64,000 nt of DNA. Source: Pseudo-nitzschia pungens. Lineage: Eukaryota > Bacillariophyta > Bacillariophyceae > Bacillariales > Bacillariaceae. The notes beneath the pieces were generated by a model. The model was not told the origin of the DNA and did no database searches. It saw only the letters and a list, made by a program, of their open reading frames with translations. The position numbers and the translations under genes were made by a program. Location: assembly GCA_037355855.1 (NCBI GenBank), contig CM074766.1, positions 806,001 to 870,000 of the forward strand. The letters are read 5' to 3'. Every line of letters begins with the position of its first letter. Position 1 is the first letter of the stretch. Below, one piece after another: positions 54,073-64,000 of this stretch.

Positions 54073-54991
54073 GAAGTTCCTTCCTTCTCCGATGTTTATT
54101 TCTGCAACCTTTAACTCTCCTTGCGCGATTTATACAAGGCGATGATTTTATGTGGAACGATGAGGAAGGCAGCGGTGGGAACAATCCAATCAATCAAATA
54201 ATACTTTTTGGTTTACTAGCTTGCTACTCTAGCTCGCTAAGTGAGCAAAATCTTGGACTGACTTCGGCTCAGACGGCTACTCAGTTTTAAAGGGTTCTCT
54301 GTCGCTTCTTGAACTATATTACTTACGAGTCAGTGTCAAACACCAGTGCATCGATCGATCGATTGTACTGACAAGAATGACATTCATCATTTTTGTTTGA
54401 ATTTCTATGATTACCAATCTTCAACCATTCCAATTGAGAAGCATCACCATGTCCATTTGCTAGAAAGGGCAATATTCAGCATACAAACAATATACCTTGA
54501 CACAATTTGGGAACCGTGCAGTTTCGATAGATCATACACCACTACAGGTATATCACGCAACTCACAATCTCTCCGGGCCGCCATAGACAAATCAATTCGT
54601 CCACAACGATACATACGAGAGAAATCACGCAACGAGTATATTTTTGAATTTTATTGTACATTAACACCATTCTACGGAATTGCAACGCCAACGTTTCCCA
54701 ACCTAAGTAAGTATGACATGTGTTCGACCTCCTTTTTGCTCTGCTTGGTTCTTGAAGTAATGTCGCAAGTTTAAGTAGTAGATCTAACAAGTACAAGATC
54801 TTACAAATGCATCTTGTTGAGATTCCACACACACGTGCGAACAAAGGAAAATTTAAAGAATTATTGTTCATACTATATCTCTCAACTAGACGCACGCAAA
54901 TCATAGAGTATAAATCTTCGTCACACGCATTGTTAAAAAGAAGTTACATTCGCTATTTTTAAAAAGAGTGGAAACTCTCGTGTTGTTTCTC
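54073..54991. other. Convergent 3' spacer
   Basis: AT-rich DNA between two convergent genes. A 142-codon plus ORF (54346-54774) shows no motif and is regarded as chance. Confidence 0.5.
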
Positions 54992-56389
54992 TTATGCGTA
55001 ATCCAGCAATCGCAGGAATTTCGATTCTGGTTCCGCGTCGCTTTTTTCATCGTTCACGGCGTCATCGCCAACCAATGGTTCGCCGTATTGAAGCCAGTTT
55101 TCGCGAGACCATGTCACCCCGGCCCCGGGCCCTTCCACCAGGTGCAGCTGAAAGGTGTGACGCTGTCGATCACTGAAGTTTGGCAGGCTGAAATGATCGA
55201 GGGTTCCGCAAAAGACGACCAAATCTCCTGCTCGGACTTCTACGGGGATGAAATTCAGTGGCGAGACCTCCCGCAGTTCGGGTGCGACGTCGACGGACTC
55301 GGGCAGGATGCCCTCCCATGTGACGCTGGGGTTGTCGTGGTGCTGTTTGAAGGTCAGCTTGGACTCGCTCTCCGTGTCGTTTTCGTTGTATTTGGGGTTT
55401 CGAAGAAACTGCCGCCGCACGGGTTCGAAATGGGATTTCGGTCGCACCCATAGACACCCGTTATCCAGGGTCGCGTCGTCCAGCGCCAGCCACAAACCCA
55501 GGCAGGTCTGCCGGGGGGTGGTATACAAAAAGGTCGAGTCCTGGTGCGAGTGGACGGCCCCGCCCACCACGGGATTCTTGAAAATGTACATCGATTGGGG
55601 CACCACCGGATCTCGATACCCCAGCGACAACACCAGTTCCCGGAGTTTCGAGGATGTGGTGTACTCGAAAAAGGGTTTGTGCACGCTTTCCCGATCCTCG
55701 TCGTTTTCCCCGACGCCGTCGTTGGCCTCGGTAGAATCCGCAGCGGCACGTCGTCGACGACGAAACGATGGGGGCAGGTGCAATCCGTGCCCGGCCTTGC
55801 AGAGGGCGAGCAATTTCTTGCAATCCTCCTTCGTTTCCTCGCCTCGGTCTCGGAATTCCGGTTTCAGCGTCCCGGTTTCGGAATCGAGCGCGGTGGGTTC
55901 TGCGAAATAGGACACCTTGTCGGCACTTTCCAGAAAGGGATCCCCCCTCGCTTCGTTGGATTTGGCGTCGGTTCCAAATGTCGTGAGCTCTGTTTCTTCG
56001 GTGTCACCGCCGGGCCCCAGTCCTCCGTCCCCGCCGGATTTCCTGATTCCCCTGGGAAACCAGTTCAATCGGACGGATTCGGTCATGGCCGTTTTGAGGG
56101 CTTGTCCCTCATCGGAATTGCAGAATCCGCGCGCCACCCAGAATCCGTTGGCGTCGAAATATCGTTTTTGAAACGACGGAGTTGGTGATTCGGATTCACC
56201 ATTGCTGCTGCTGCTGCTGCTGCTGCTGCTGTCACCAATCCAAGACGGAGAAGGAGTACACGACTCCGACTCGTTCTCGTTGTGGAGGTGTTCCAAGACC
56301 GAGGACGCGTGCCGGCGAAGTCGTTCCAAATCCTCGGCATCCAGAGGCTCGGTTTCGCTCAATACAACAGTCGTTGCTGCAGCTGCCAT
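54992..56389 (-). CDS. Phytanoyl-CoA dioxygenase (PhyH) domain protein
   Basis: Fe(II)/2-oxoglutarate-dependent oxygenase of the PHYHD1 type. The ATG at 56389 gives 465 residues; the open frame upstream lacks an ATG. Opening motif: YFDANGFWVARGFCN. The iron-binding HxD is in AVHSHQDSTFLYTTPRQTC (near 285), followed by GLWLALDDATLDNGCLWVRP, the usual substrate-pocket strand. The distal His is in GTLDHFSLPNFSDRQ (near 398) and the 2-oxoglutarate-binding Arg in RHTFQLHLVEGPG. YSMYIFKNP-like strand QSMYIFKNPVVGG precedes the HxD. An Arg- and Ser-rich insertion (near 215-245) and an Asn/Glu/Ser N-terminus extend it beyond the roughly 290-residue family core. No peroxisomal targeting signal is obvious at the end. 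Substrate unknown. Confidence 0.9.
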   Translation of the reverse strand: MAAAATTVVLSETEPLDAEDLERLRRHASSVLEHLHNENESESCTPSPSWIGDSSSSSSSSSNGESESPTPSFQKRYFDANGFWVARGFCNSDEGQALKTAMTESVRLNWFPRGIRKSGGDGGLGPGGDTEETELTTFGTDAKSNEARGDPFLESADKVSYFAEPTALDSETGTLKPEFRDRGEETKEDCKKLLALCKAGHGLHLPPSFRRRRRAAADSTEANDGVGENDEDRESVHKPFFEYTTSSKLRELVLSLGYRDPVVPQSMYIFKNPVVGGAVHSHQDSTFLYTTPRQTCLGLWLALDDATLDNGCLWVRPKSHFEPVRRQFLRNPKYNENDTESESKLTFKQHHDNPSVTWEGILPESVDVAPELREVSPLNFIPVEVRAGDLVVFCGTLDHFSLPNFSDRQRHTFQLHLVEGPGAGVTWSRENWLQYGEPLVGDDAVNDEKSDAEPESKFLRLLDYA

Positions 56390-57150
56390 TGTAGAGTTCG
56401 TCGCTGAACTGAATAGCACGATACAGCGATAGAGTGGCGACGGTTGGTCTTGTCTCCGATCCTTCGTTCTCCAGTCTCCTGACCAAAATGAGGGGAACAA
56501 AGCGGATTGATTGCGTCAATCAAAGATTTCGAAACCTCTCGGTTTTGATGTGGGTCCTTTGCCTACCGTTACCACCAGTAGCATTACCAGTACGTAACTT
56601 ACACGCACGTACCGTACGGTGGAGCGTCATACGTTGAAAGTTCGTTGCGTTGCGGGAACACGAACAATTCGGGTTCGACGTTCTGATCAGGTTGCGATGT
56701 TGTGTTTCTCAAAATTTCATTGAGGGGTCAAAAATTCAATTTGGGGGAAATGAAGACCAAAAAGTCTCGGTCGTGGATTGATGATTCGTCTTTGGGTTGC
56801 AATAAATATACGATACATATGTTCCATAGATATCATACTTTTGTGGGAAACACGATCTGCTGACTCGAGAAAACGAATGAATCATCATCGGATACAATGG
56901 TACCAGGTAATTACCGTACCGTACGGTACGGTGTACGGTAGCAACGAATCCATCAACCGACCACAACCACCTGACAAGTTCGGAACCGACGATGACGAAG
57001 ACAACAACGATCGTGGAATTGACTCGTCAACGAAACCTTTGTAGGGTTGCCACAGACAACTACTAGTGCGACATTGGACAAGGTTGCGGAACATCTCATT
57101 CATCTCACCCGGGGACAGTTTCACAATCCTACCATCCCTAGTTGCAGATC
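56390..57150. promoter_or_regulatory. Divergent spacer between PhyH and lumen-protein genes
   Basis: Both neighbours start outward from this 0.76-kb region. It has GTACGGTACGGT-type words near 56930 but no gene. Confidence 0.5.
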
Positions 57151-58647
57151 ATGTCGAGAAAAACTTCTTTCCGTGGAGTCCCGCGTGTGGCACCGTCCTT
57201 GGCATGGGCTGTGGCAATTTTGCTTGCGTTGGCCTCGTCGTCCGTCTTTCGATCGGTGACTGCCTTTTCCACGATGCGAACTCTGCCTCGTTCGATCACC
57301 AAATGTGCCGAGTCGTTGTCCGATCGGGAAACAAACTTTCCGAGTCGACATTCCGAATTGAGATGCTCGTCGGACGACGACAACGAGCCGTCGTCACCCC
57401 GAAAGAAACCGATCCGGCTGCCAACATTGCCTCAAATCTGGCCGAAGTCTTTTTCCCGAAACGTTTGGTCCCCCCTTCCCGTTTCGCTGGGACTGGCGCT
57501 CGTCGCCTCGTCGCTTCCTTCCCTGCCCGCCGTTGCGGCCGGAACCGACGGAGACTTTGCGGAGGGCATTTCCTCCGTCACCCGGTCGGCCCTGGGAACC
57601 TCGGTCCGATCGACGGTCGTTCAGAGCGCCAAGCTGGTGGACGCGGTCGATCTCCGCTGGGAGCGCTTCAGCGACTCGCTGCGGGACCAACAAAAGTGCG
57701 ATCCCCGCACCAACCGACGCCTCTTTGACAACGGGATTCGCAGCGACGGAACGCCGCGGGGGAATCCAGTCCTGGGGGCTCTGTGCGAGCCCGTTCCGCT
57801 CGAGGAGATCGACGAGCGCCTGGTCGCGGTGGTCCTGGACGAAGCCCTGGATGCGGCGGCCTACGACACGCTGGTGGACGGAAGCGGCAGCAGCAACCCC
57901 TCCCTGGATCGTTCCTCTCTCCGGGGGATGGTCGACCAGACCCGGACTCGGTTGGAACCCGTGTTTGATCGAGCGGTGAGCGATGGCAAGCCCGCAAAGA
58001 AGGCCTCGTCCTCGTCGCCGGAAGCATCGATCGACCAGTCCAAGAAGCGACAGCGATACAACCTGGAAGTCTTCGCTCGCGTCCGCGCCTACGGCGAGGC
58101 ACTGTCCAAAACCTCACCCGCGGAAACGACCGCAAAGGCGAGGGCTTCCCGCGCTCGCCAAACCGGAAGACAACTGGATCTTGTCTGGGGCCGCAACCTT
58201 TTGGAGAAACTCGCCGGTCCGTCGACCGCCAGCTACCAGTTCCTGTCGCCCTTTCCCAAACCGGACCCCGACATTCCACTTCCCTACGAGGCCGACCGAT
58301 TGACCAACGCGCTGGGGGCCATCGAAACCGCCCTGGGCAAGCTGCAGGCGGGAGGCCTGATCGGCCACTGGGAGATCTCCATCCCGGAGGACGACTACGG
58401 AGAGGTGGTCACCATCGCCGTGGACGACGATGTTTGCCTGGGGGCCCAGATTCTGGCGCGGGAGGAGAACAGCTCCCTCACCGGATCTCCCGTGGTGGCC
58501 ATGGTGCGATCCGCTCTGGAGGATCGGGCCAAGATCCCGTACGCGGCACTGGACGTCTTTTTCATCGATCCCACCACCACCAAGAACGAGTTGTACAATC
58601 CGACGCAGCTATTGGTCAGCCTGAGAAATCTGGGCGAAGAACCCTAG
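57151..58647 (+). CDS. Plastid, probably thylakoid-lumen, protein of unknown function
   Basis: A 498-residue single-exon protein with ATG at 57151 (a TTG three codons earlier is not used in eukaryotes). The presequence is tripartite: an ER signal (PSLAWAVAILLALASSSVF) ending at VTAFS, where Phe follows the likely cleavage site as in the diatom ASAF motif; a transit region rich in Ser, Arg and Thr; then a second hydrophobic stretch (SLGLALVASSLPSLPAVAAG) with an AxA lumenal cleavage site. The mature part is globular and charged: LVDAVDLRWERFSDSLRDQQ, KCDPRTNRRLFDNGI, QRYNLEVFARVRAYGEAL and a C-terminal block YAALDVFFIDPTTTKNELYN. I recall similar conserved plastid proteins in diatoms and haptophytes but no named function. 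Confidence 0.85.
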   Translation: MSRKTSFRGVPRVAPSLAWAVAILLALASSSVFRSVTAFSTMRTLPRSITKCAESLSDRETNFPSRHSELRCSSDDDNEPSSPRKKPIRLPTLPQIWPKSFSRNVWSPLPVSLGLALVASSLPSLPAVAAGTDGDFAEGISSVTRSALGTSVRSTVVQSAKLVDAVDLRWERFSDSLRDQQKCDPRTNRRLFDNGIRSDGTPRGNPVLGALCEPVPLEEIDERLVAVVLDEALDAAAYDTLVDGSGSSNPSLDRSSLRGMVDQTRTRLEPVFDRAVSDGKPAKKASSSSPEASIDQSKKRQRYNLEVFARVRAYGEALSKTSPAETTAKARASRARQTGRQLDLVWGRNLLEKLAGPSTASYQFLSPFPKPDPDIPLPYEADRLTNALGAIETALGKLQAGGLIGHWEISIPEDDYGEVVTIAVDDDVCLGAQILAREENSSLTGSPVVAMVRSALEDRAKIPYAALDVFFIDPTTTKNELYNPTQLLVSLRNLGEEP

Positions 58648-59640
58648 ATCCTCGTCCGTCCAACGAGTGAGCGAGTGAGTGAGTCGGTCGGTCTTTTTCG
58701 GCGGTCCACCCACCGGGAAAGTTTCCAGCTGAGATCCGGTGCGACGGGAATCCCATCGGATCGGCCTTTTTTGGGCGAGAAGAAATGGCTGGGGAGTCCC
58801 GGCAGGCGATGGACCGCGGTGTGCTCCATCTTTGACCGGATCGTGGTGTGACACTTTCCAGTGGTTTCACTTTCCCTTCTCGTTTTATCTCTGTTTGACC
58901 GTGAGTGGTACAGTTATCCCCGAAGCATGCCCCGGTTGTCGCGGGAAGCTTCGTCGTTTGGGAGAGGTTGCATACCGTACGCCACTACAGGTAATCTTAC
59001 GGTAGAGATGAGCAATGACATGAACTGGATATCCCGATTGAGAATCGCGGATCGGATAGTTGGTGGACGACTGAATGAATCACTTACTCACTTTGAGACA
59101 CGTTTCGATCCCAACATGCCGCATGTTTCGAATTCGCCTTTTGGCGCATGTTTCGAAGGGAATCTTTTCTGTTTTCAGGAGACCCGATGTAGAACCAAAT
59201 ATGATAGCAATAGTCTTAAAACAAAATATATTCTTCTCATTGATTATTCCCTTCTGGAATTGATATTTCCTTCAATATGCAATTTAAGCGGAGAATTTTT
59301 TGGCAGTTGTCCCATTGATGCAACACTGTGTTGGTGTCCCAAAGGGATTCTGCATCAAATTCAGTAGGAAACTTCCAAACATGCCCATTTTCTCAGTGAC
59401 ACTTTTGGTAAGCACACGAAGACGACACCACCATTCGGCTTTCTCGCAGTACTACTGGTATCTCACGCACATCACGCATTCAATGCCTCAACGAAGAAAC
59501 TTCACATCTTTTTTGACTTGCGAAGAAAAGTTGAGCAAAATCTTCCGCTATGCAATCCAGGAGAGTTTCTCATATTTTTTGAAACGCCGAATTCATAAGC
59601 CGAACGCTACAGCAACAAACCCCTGAAAACTATTCGAGTC
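58648..59640. other. Spacer between lumen-protein gene and DUF6824 gene
   Basis: No supported gene; ORFs on either strand up to 168 codons have no motifs. It must hold the DUF6824 promoter. Confidence 0.5.
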
Positions 59641-61205
59641 ATGTCGTTGCGACAGAGAATCGAGACAACAACCACTGGAGAAGGAACACGACAACCCTTA
59701 CCGAATGAATTATCGTTATCATTTGAAGGTTTCGCTCCGAAGCACGTTGTCATGGAAAAAATTCTGGAACCAACCGAACAAGATGTTCTGTGTGGTCGAG
59801 GAGGGGTGAGTGAAGCACTACTGTTTGATAGTCCTAGTTCGCGCTAAGATTTCATTCGCCGGTCTCCAATCTCACTCAAGTCCGTGCCCGTTGCACTCTC
59901 CGTTATTTTCGACAGGGAACGCTCAGACATCCCGGAAACCAAAGGGTAAGATACTCTTGATCGTTATCACACAATGGATTTCTGACAGCAGCTTCGCGGC
60001 CGACTAACCGCCTCCTTTTTTCTTCTCCTCAGTATCGATCCCTGATCAAGCTGAACAAACCCATTTACATGATATCCACGAAAGAACAAAAGAGCGTCAT
60101 CAGCCGATCCATCGTCGATATCATACGAAACAACGGGGGGCGGTTTCTGGAGCGAACAAGGGACGATGTATGGTACGATATCGGAGATGCCAAGGCCACC
60201 GAGAAAACATCGCAAGCGCTCCGCGAGGGTCAATCGAAACTCCGAAAGAAACTCATCAACAGAGCCGTCAATCGAGACACGCCGAACAACAACTTTCACC
60301 CGAGATCCTTTGACGCAACGTTTTCAAAAAATCGTTGCGATCCCGTTCCTCAGGCTTGGAGCGGCGTTCACCACGCGATGATGCATCCACCTCCCGTGAT
60401 GCGACAATCGCTGGATAGCCTCGCCAAGTCCGAGATCGAATTGCAGCACCGAATAGACAACGACGGAGCATTCCACTCTTTCGAGTCCGGGAGTCAATCA
60501 CTGCGACGGGACCGTCCTTCAAGTCATTACCACCACCGAAAAGAAGTCAACAGGGAACCTTGCGACCCGAACAATGGGTTTGCTCCCCTGTTCATCGAGC
60601 TCGATCCAACTGGCCCCCAAAGCATCGCCACAGCCACTCCTCCGTTCAGTCCGAAGCACACGCGACAACCGAACGACCAGGCGATCGACAAGTTTGACCA
60701 GTCCTCTCTTCCGAAAGGGGAGAGAACACAACCAAAGGAAACTCCCATCATCGACCTTGCAAACGACGACATCGACGACGATCAAAGCATCATGACGTTC
60801 GACCTAGACAACGATGAATCGTTCGATGACAAAGAGGACAACATCGCCGAGAGTGTGCTTCGATCCGCGGCCACAGCGTCGCCGGTAACAAGCCATCTCC
60901 TAGCACTGAATAATTTGAAAACTGCCGACGAGTTGCGTACCGTGACCTTCGATTCCGATTGCGTTCAGCGACAGCAGCAACATCCGAATCAGAATCAGCC
61001 ACAGCATTCAAATTATGCCTCGGACCAAAATGCCGAATTCCGTATTTTTCCCAGAAATTCTTCCCGTGAGAACCCTCACGACGTTGATCACGAAAACGAA
61101 GACAGCAGCTACATTTCTCTTGGGATGCTGGCTCCCATGTTCCGAAGGGAAGCGAATTATGGAAGCATACGACATGCTATACCGAATATGGAGAAGAAAC
61201 CATGA
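59641..61205 (+). CDS. DUF6824-domain protein, diatom-type putative nuclear factor
   Basis: Exons 59641-59805, 59916-59945 and 60033-61205 give 455 residues; introns are 110 and 87 bp, GT-AG. The domain reads EQDVLCGRGGGTLRHPGNQR across the first junction, then YRSLIKLNKPIYMISTKEQK, SVISRSIVDIIRNNGGRFLE, WYDIGDAKATEKTSQALREG and QSKLRKKLINR. This is the DUF6824 block, greatly expanded in diatoms and of unproven function. The middle exon is only 30 bases and encodes ten residues of the conserved core, so an ORF-based gene caller would miss it. The rest is disordered, Asp-, Gln-, Asn- and Pro-rich, with an acidic stretch DNDESFDDKEDN. DNA or chromatin binding is often suspected from the basic, charged core; that is inference. 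Confidence 0.88.
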
Positions 61206-62074
61206 TTTCTTATATTCATTTGCTACCATTATATCTGTATTGAATATTTTAAAATAATATTATGTACTTTCAGGATACATTAGAACTCAAATAGATCTGA
61301 TTCAAATTTTCTTCGAACCTTTGGATCCCTCCTTTCTTCCAATCATACCAGATCGAGATGATGTGACGTTTAATCCAGAACCTTTCAACAAGTGAATGGG
61401 GGCTTTGAATGAATTTTGAGCGATCCGTGTCGCATCGACTAACGCGAAGATCGAGCATACGAAGAATTACAAAACACGAGAACCGAGACTGTGCAAAGAA
61501 CGCATAAGGTTGCATCAGATCTCTGCAAGAAATGTTTTACGAATGACCGCGACTATTGGGATCTTGCGGCGAAAGAGAACCAAGAGGGTGCCAATCTGCT
61601 ATACTGTAAGAAACAATACGAACGATTAAAAACGAAACTTTGTACATCCTTTTTTTTTGGACAAAAAATAGAAAAAAGTCCCGAAAATTTGGAGATGAAC
61701 ACACCTCATAACTATTTTCGTTCCAATTAACGAGTCCCGGTTCGAGAAAGTCTGGTAGGCAAGGATCTCGGCATTGTATGGCGAAAAATTATTACAAGCG
61801 GTAGGTCGACAAGAACGAATTATTGGACGTGGGTTAAATGTTCACGACCGAAATGACGTTGAAAATATCAAAACATTTTATCCACTTTATCGTCGTATTC
61901 ACAAAAAAGTCTGGAAAGGGATGAATGATCGCACCTTTCATCAAAATCGTCACGGGTACGCAGTGCATTGTTGACTATCGAATCAGAGAGAGAAATTCCA
62001 CTGAATCCATTACGCAGCGATAACCACCCTTTCTTGCTGCATCGCATTTTCCAGCATCAACTCTTTTTGTTAGC
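61206..62074. other. Spacer, no gene
   Basis: Two small plus-strand ORFs (61491-61730 and 61774-61974) lack motifs. AT-rich; contains the promoter of the next gene. Confidence 0.5.
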
Positions 62075-63265
62075 ATGACAATGAAAATCGGTTCTTTGCT
62101 CCCTGTCTTCGTTGTTGCTGCCTTCCTTGGTGTCGACTCGGTTGTTTACGGCGACACCGGCAATTTACGGGGCCCGCTGATTCAAGGCACAGAGCAAATC
62201 GAATCAGTCGCACAGGTTACAATTATCCAGCCCTCCCACAACAATTTGCGCAATGGAACTTTGGAATCCAACGAGATGACGAAACGGAAACGGAGGAGAA
62301 ATCATGATACGAAGGACGCGGGAGAAAAAGGACAGCCGTACCTTCTCCGAGGGACAATAGCCAATGCCGCGGCGAATGAGGTGTCGGCTGCGACAAACGA
62401 TGACGAAACCACGGCAAAAGACAAACAAAACAAACACGAGGAACACAAACAGAAGCTGGCCGCCCTCGACGACGAGATTTTCCAGATTCGCCAGCGCATT
62501 AAGGAGTCGCAGGAGCAACTCCGAGCGAAAATAAATCAACAGATGATAGCAGCAGAGGACGAGCAAGAGACTTTGACCGCTGAGAACGAAGAAGAAGAAG
62601 AAGAAGAAGAAGAGGACCTAGCAGACCCTGAATCGGATTCGGATAGCGACTGCGGGTACTATTCTTTCCATCGGCAAAGCGATGGCAACAGTTTTCGACA
62701 CCCACTAGCACCAACAACGCCACACTCTCACGAAACGTGCCGATTGACGAGCAACATCATACACAAATCCGAGATACATGCTCGAGCGTTGATTGGCGAC
62801 GGAGAGTGCCATTTCGATTCGATTCACGGTCACTGGTACCAGGCCAGCTGCGTCTTCGACAACGACGACGACGACAATGACGACGAATTCCGCGGAAATC
62901 GCAAAAACCAGAGGAGGCGACGCCTCCCGAGGTTTGTCTTCACCAAGGCCTTTTGCTCCGGTGGATGCGAATCCTGCGCCGATCCGCAAGATCTGCCCGG
63001 CGTTCACGGACGTCCCGAAGACGACGACTACAACGGATCGATCTTCCGCAACTTTGGGCGACCCGCGTTCGCGGTGTGCGAACTCCCGCCCACCGAGGGG
63101 GTCGAGGGGAACAAGAAACAACGAAAGAAGAAGAAGAAGAAGAAGAAGCAATGGGGAAAAGCATCGGCCGAAGCATCGTTCGTCCAATACGAAGGAAACT
63201 GCATCCGAGAAACCTGCAGAGATTCCTTTGCTTCGACCCCGACGACGACGAGGACCGTGCACTGA
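62075..63265 (+). CDS. Secreted coiled-coil protein with acidic and Lys tracts
   Basis: A 396-residue single-exon protein; the ATGs at 62075 and 62081 both precede the signal peptide IGSLLPVFVVAAFLGVDSVV. A charged coiled coil follows near 120-175 (KHEEHKQKLAALDDEIFQIR, QRIKESQEQLRAKINQQM), then a Glu run and a Ser-Asp repeat. The second half has spaced cysteines (GYYSFH after DSDSDC, ETCRL, GDGECHFDSIHGHWYQASC, TKAFCSGGCESCADP, FAVCELP, GNCIRETC) suggesting a disulfide-bonded extracellular domain, interrupted by a Lys run (KKQRKKKKKKKK). Highly charged secreted proteins in diatoms are often wall-associated, but no named family is recognised. Confidence 0.75.
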   Translation: MTMKIGSLLPVFVVAAFLGVDSVVYGDTGNLRGPLIQGTEQIESVAQVTIIQPSHNNLRNGTLESNEMTKRKRRRNHDTKDAGEKGQPYLLRGTIANAAANEVSAATNDDETTAKDKQNKHEEHKQKLAALDDEIFQIRQRIKESQEQLRAKINQQMIAAEDEQETLTAENEEEEEEEEEDLADPESDSDSDCGYYSFHRQSDGNSFRHPLAPTTPHSHETCRLTSNIIHKSEIHARALIGDGECHFDSIHGHWYQASCVFDNDDDDNDDEFRGNRKNQRRRRLPRFVFTKAFCSGGCESCADPQDLPGVHGRPEDDDYNGSIFRNFGRPAFAVCELPPTEGVEGNKKQRKKKKKKKKQWGKASAEASFVQYEGNCIRETCRDSFASTPTTTRTVH

Positions 63266-63817
63266 ACAATGTTCCGCGCCGGTGGCAGCAGCACTACCAA
63301 CATCGCAACAAGAATAGAATCATTCACCAACGATTGGATTGATTGGTTCGTTCGCTGAAACATATATCACCATTGCGTTTCACCCGTAGAAATAAATGTA
63401 CAATAGCTTTAACGAATATAGACACGACCATTCAAAAATAATCTGGTAGTACTACTACTGATTGCGCTCCCCCTCCGATGTCACCCGTTTGCAGCCATGT
63501 TGTCGGATCTTTCGTCATCGAAATTGAAAGCTAGAAGGTTGCTGGATGCTAGGATCGAAAGCACAGCTCGAGGGAGAAAATTTGGTACTTTTATAATACG
63601 ACACTGCAAAGTTTGTTCTGGAAGCGATATCCCAAATACACGTTCTTGTTTTACTACCACCAGCAGCACTACGGAAAGTCTTCGGCAGCATGGAATCTAC
63701 CAGCAGTGCTACTATGATGAGGATTCGGTGAACTGCATCTGAATTCTGATCCACCAGCATTTCTTCGTTCCGTTGTTCAAGTAGCTGTAACCCTTGACAC
63801 AATCCTCCATTGTGCCC
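63266..63817. other. Spacer, no gene
   Basis: Contains 3' region of the secreted coiled-coil gene. Overlapping small ORFs near 63.5-63.8 kb have no motifs. Confidence 0.45.
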
Positions 63818-64000
63818 ATGCAGTATGGCATCGCAGATGTTGCCAACTCAGCTGGACTGTTTCGACGGGGTCCTCCTCCTCCTCCTCATTCTGGTGGAGA
63901 AGGTGATCCATCAGTTCTTTTGGATTTTTTTCATTTTGAAACTCCTCCTCGTCATCTTTTTAAATCGTCGCTGGTCTTTCGTAGTGTAGCTGACTTGCTG
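63818..64000 (+). CDS. Possible 5' end of a gene running off the window
   Basis: From ATG 63818 the frame stays open for 61 codons to the edge: a short polar start, a Pro tract (RRGPPPPPHSGG) and a Leu/Phe/Ser-rich stretch (LLDFFHFETPPRHLF). No motif is recognised. It may be the start of a protein or a chance open frame; length alone is not convincing. Confidence 0.25.
   Translation, partial: MQYGIADVANSAGLFRRGPPPPPHSGGEGDPSVLLDFFHFETPPRHLFKSSLVFRSVADLL

Noticed and set aside
54346..54774. 142-codon plus ORF in the convergent spacer
   Set aside because: AT-rich, no motif, no coding-like composition.

Overview
This window is nuclear DNA of a photosynthetic stramenopile, most likely a pennate diatom of the Pseudo-nitzschia/Fragilariopsis type. 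The eukaryotic assignment rests on spliceosomal GT-AG introns, an APC/C subunit, ATG3, NOB1 and a PH/EF-hand/X/Y/C2 phospholipase C. The diatom assignment rests on a DUF6824 protein, two proteins with plastid and apparent thylakoid-lumen presequences, bipartite-type leaders ending near a Phe, and polyQ/polyN/acid-rich proteins. The species is an inference. There are no operons. I count 20 supported protein genes plus one weak partial ORF at the right edge, in about equal numbers on the two strands, separated by 0.3-3.4 kb of non-coding DNA. I saw no convincing rRNA, tRNA or CRISPR.

Layout: 1-3.4 kb, phosphoinositide phospholipase C (minus, cut by the window edge). 4.8-9.1 kb, CDC16/APC6 with huge polyQ/polyN insertions (minus). 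10.7-11.7 kb, ATG3 (plus), divergent from CDC16. 15-17.2 kb, a multi-pass membrane protein and a small Cys-rich, probably GPI-anchored protein. 19.4-20.8 kb, mitoribosomal protein mL43 and a small putative mitochondrial membrane protein. 23-28.2 kb, a lumen-targeted DUF1499 protein with an apparent frameshift and a two-domain GH20 protein with an in-frame 123-bp minisatellite. 30.2-31.3 kb, an acidic secreted protein. 32.6-38.4 kb, NOB1 and a PDK/BCKDK-type mitochondrial kinase. 39.8-43.8 kb, an MBD-like protein and a membrane RING-H2 protein. 46.4-47.7 kb, a probable plastid protein. 48.1-48.7 kb, a MITE-like element with perfect 32-bp terminal inverted repeats. 51-54.1 kb, a polyQ protein whose last two exons I recovered by translation. 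55-58.6 kb, a PhyH-type dioxygenase and a lumen-type protein. 59.6-63.3 kb, a DUF6824 protein with a 30-nt exon and a secreted coiled-coil protein.

The genes serve ordinary housekeeping roles (cell cycle, autophagy, ribosome maturation, mitochondrial translation, lipid signalling, plastid) and do not form one pathway. The strongest unexplained signals are in the spacers: a decamer GTAACCTTAC present at least 13 times, the palindrome TACCGGTA present at least 17 times, abundant period-5 microsatellites, and a 1-kb tract built from ACTAGT/AGTACT words. The GH20 protein whose second domain has lost key active-site residues is the most interesting protein. I did not find a clearly new multi-gene system.
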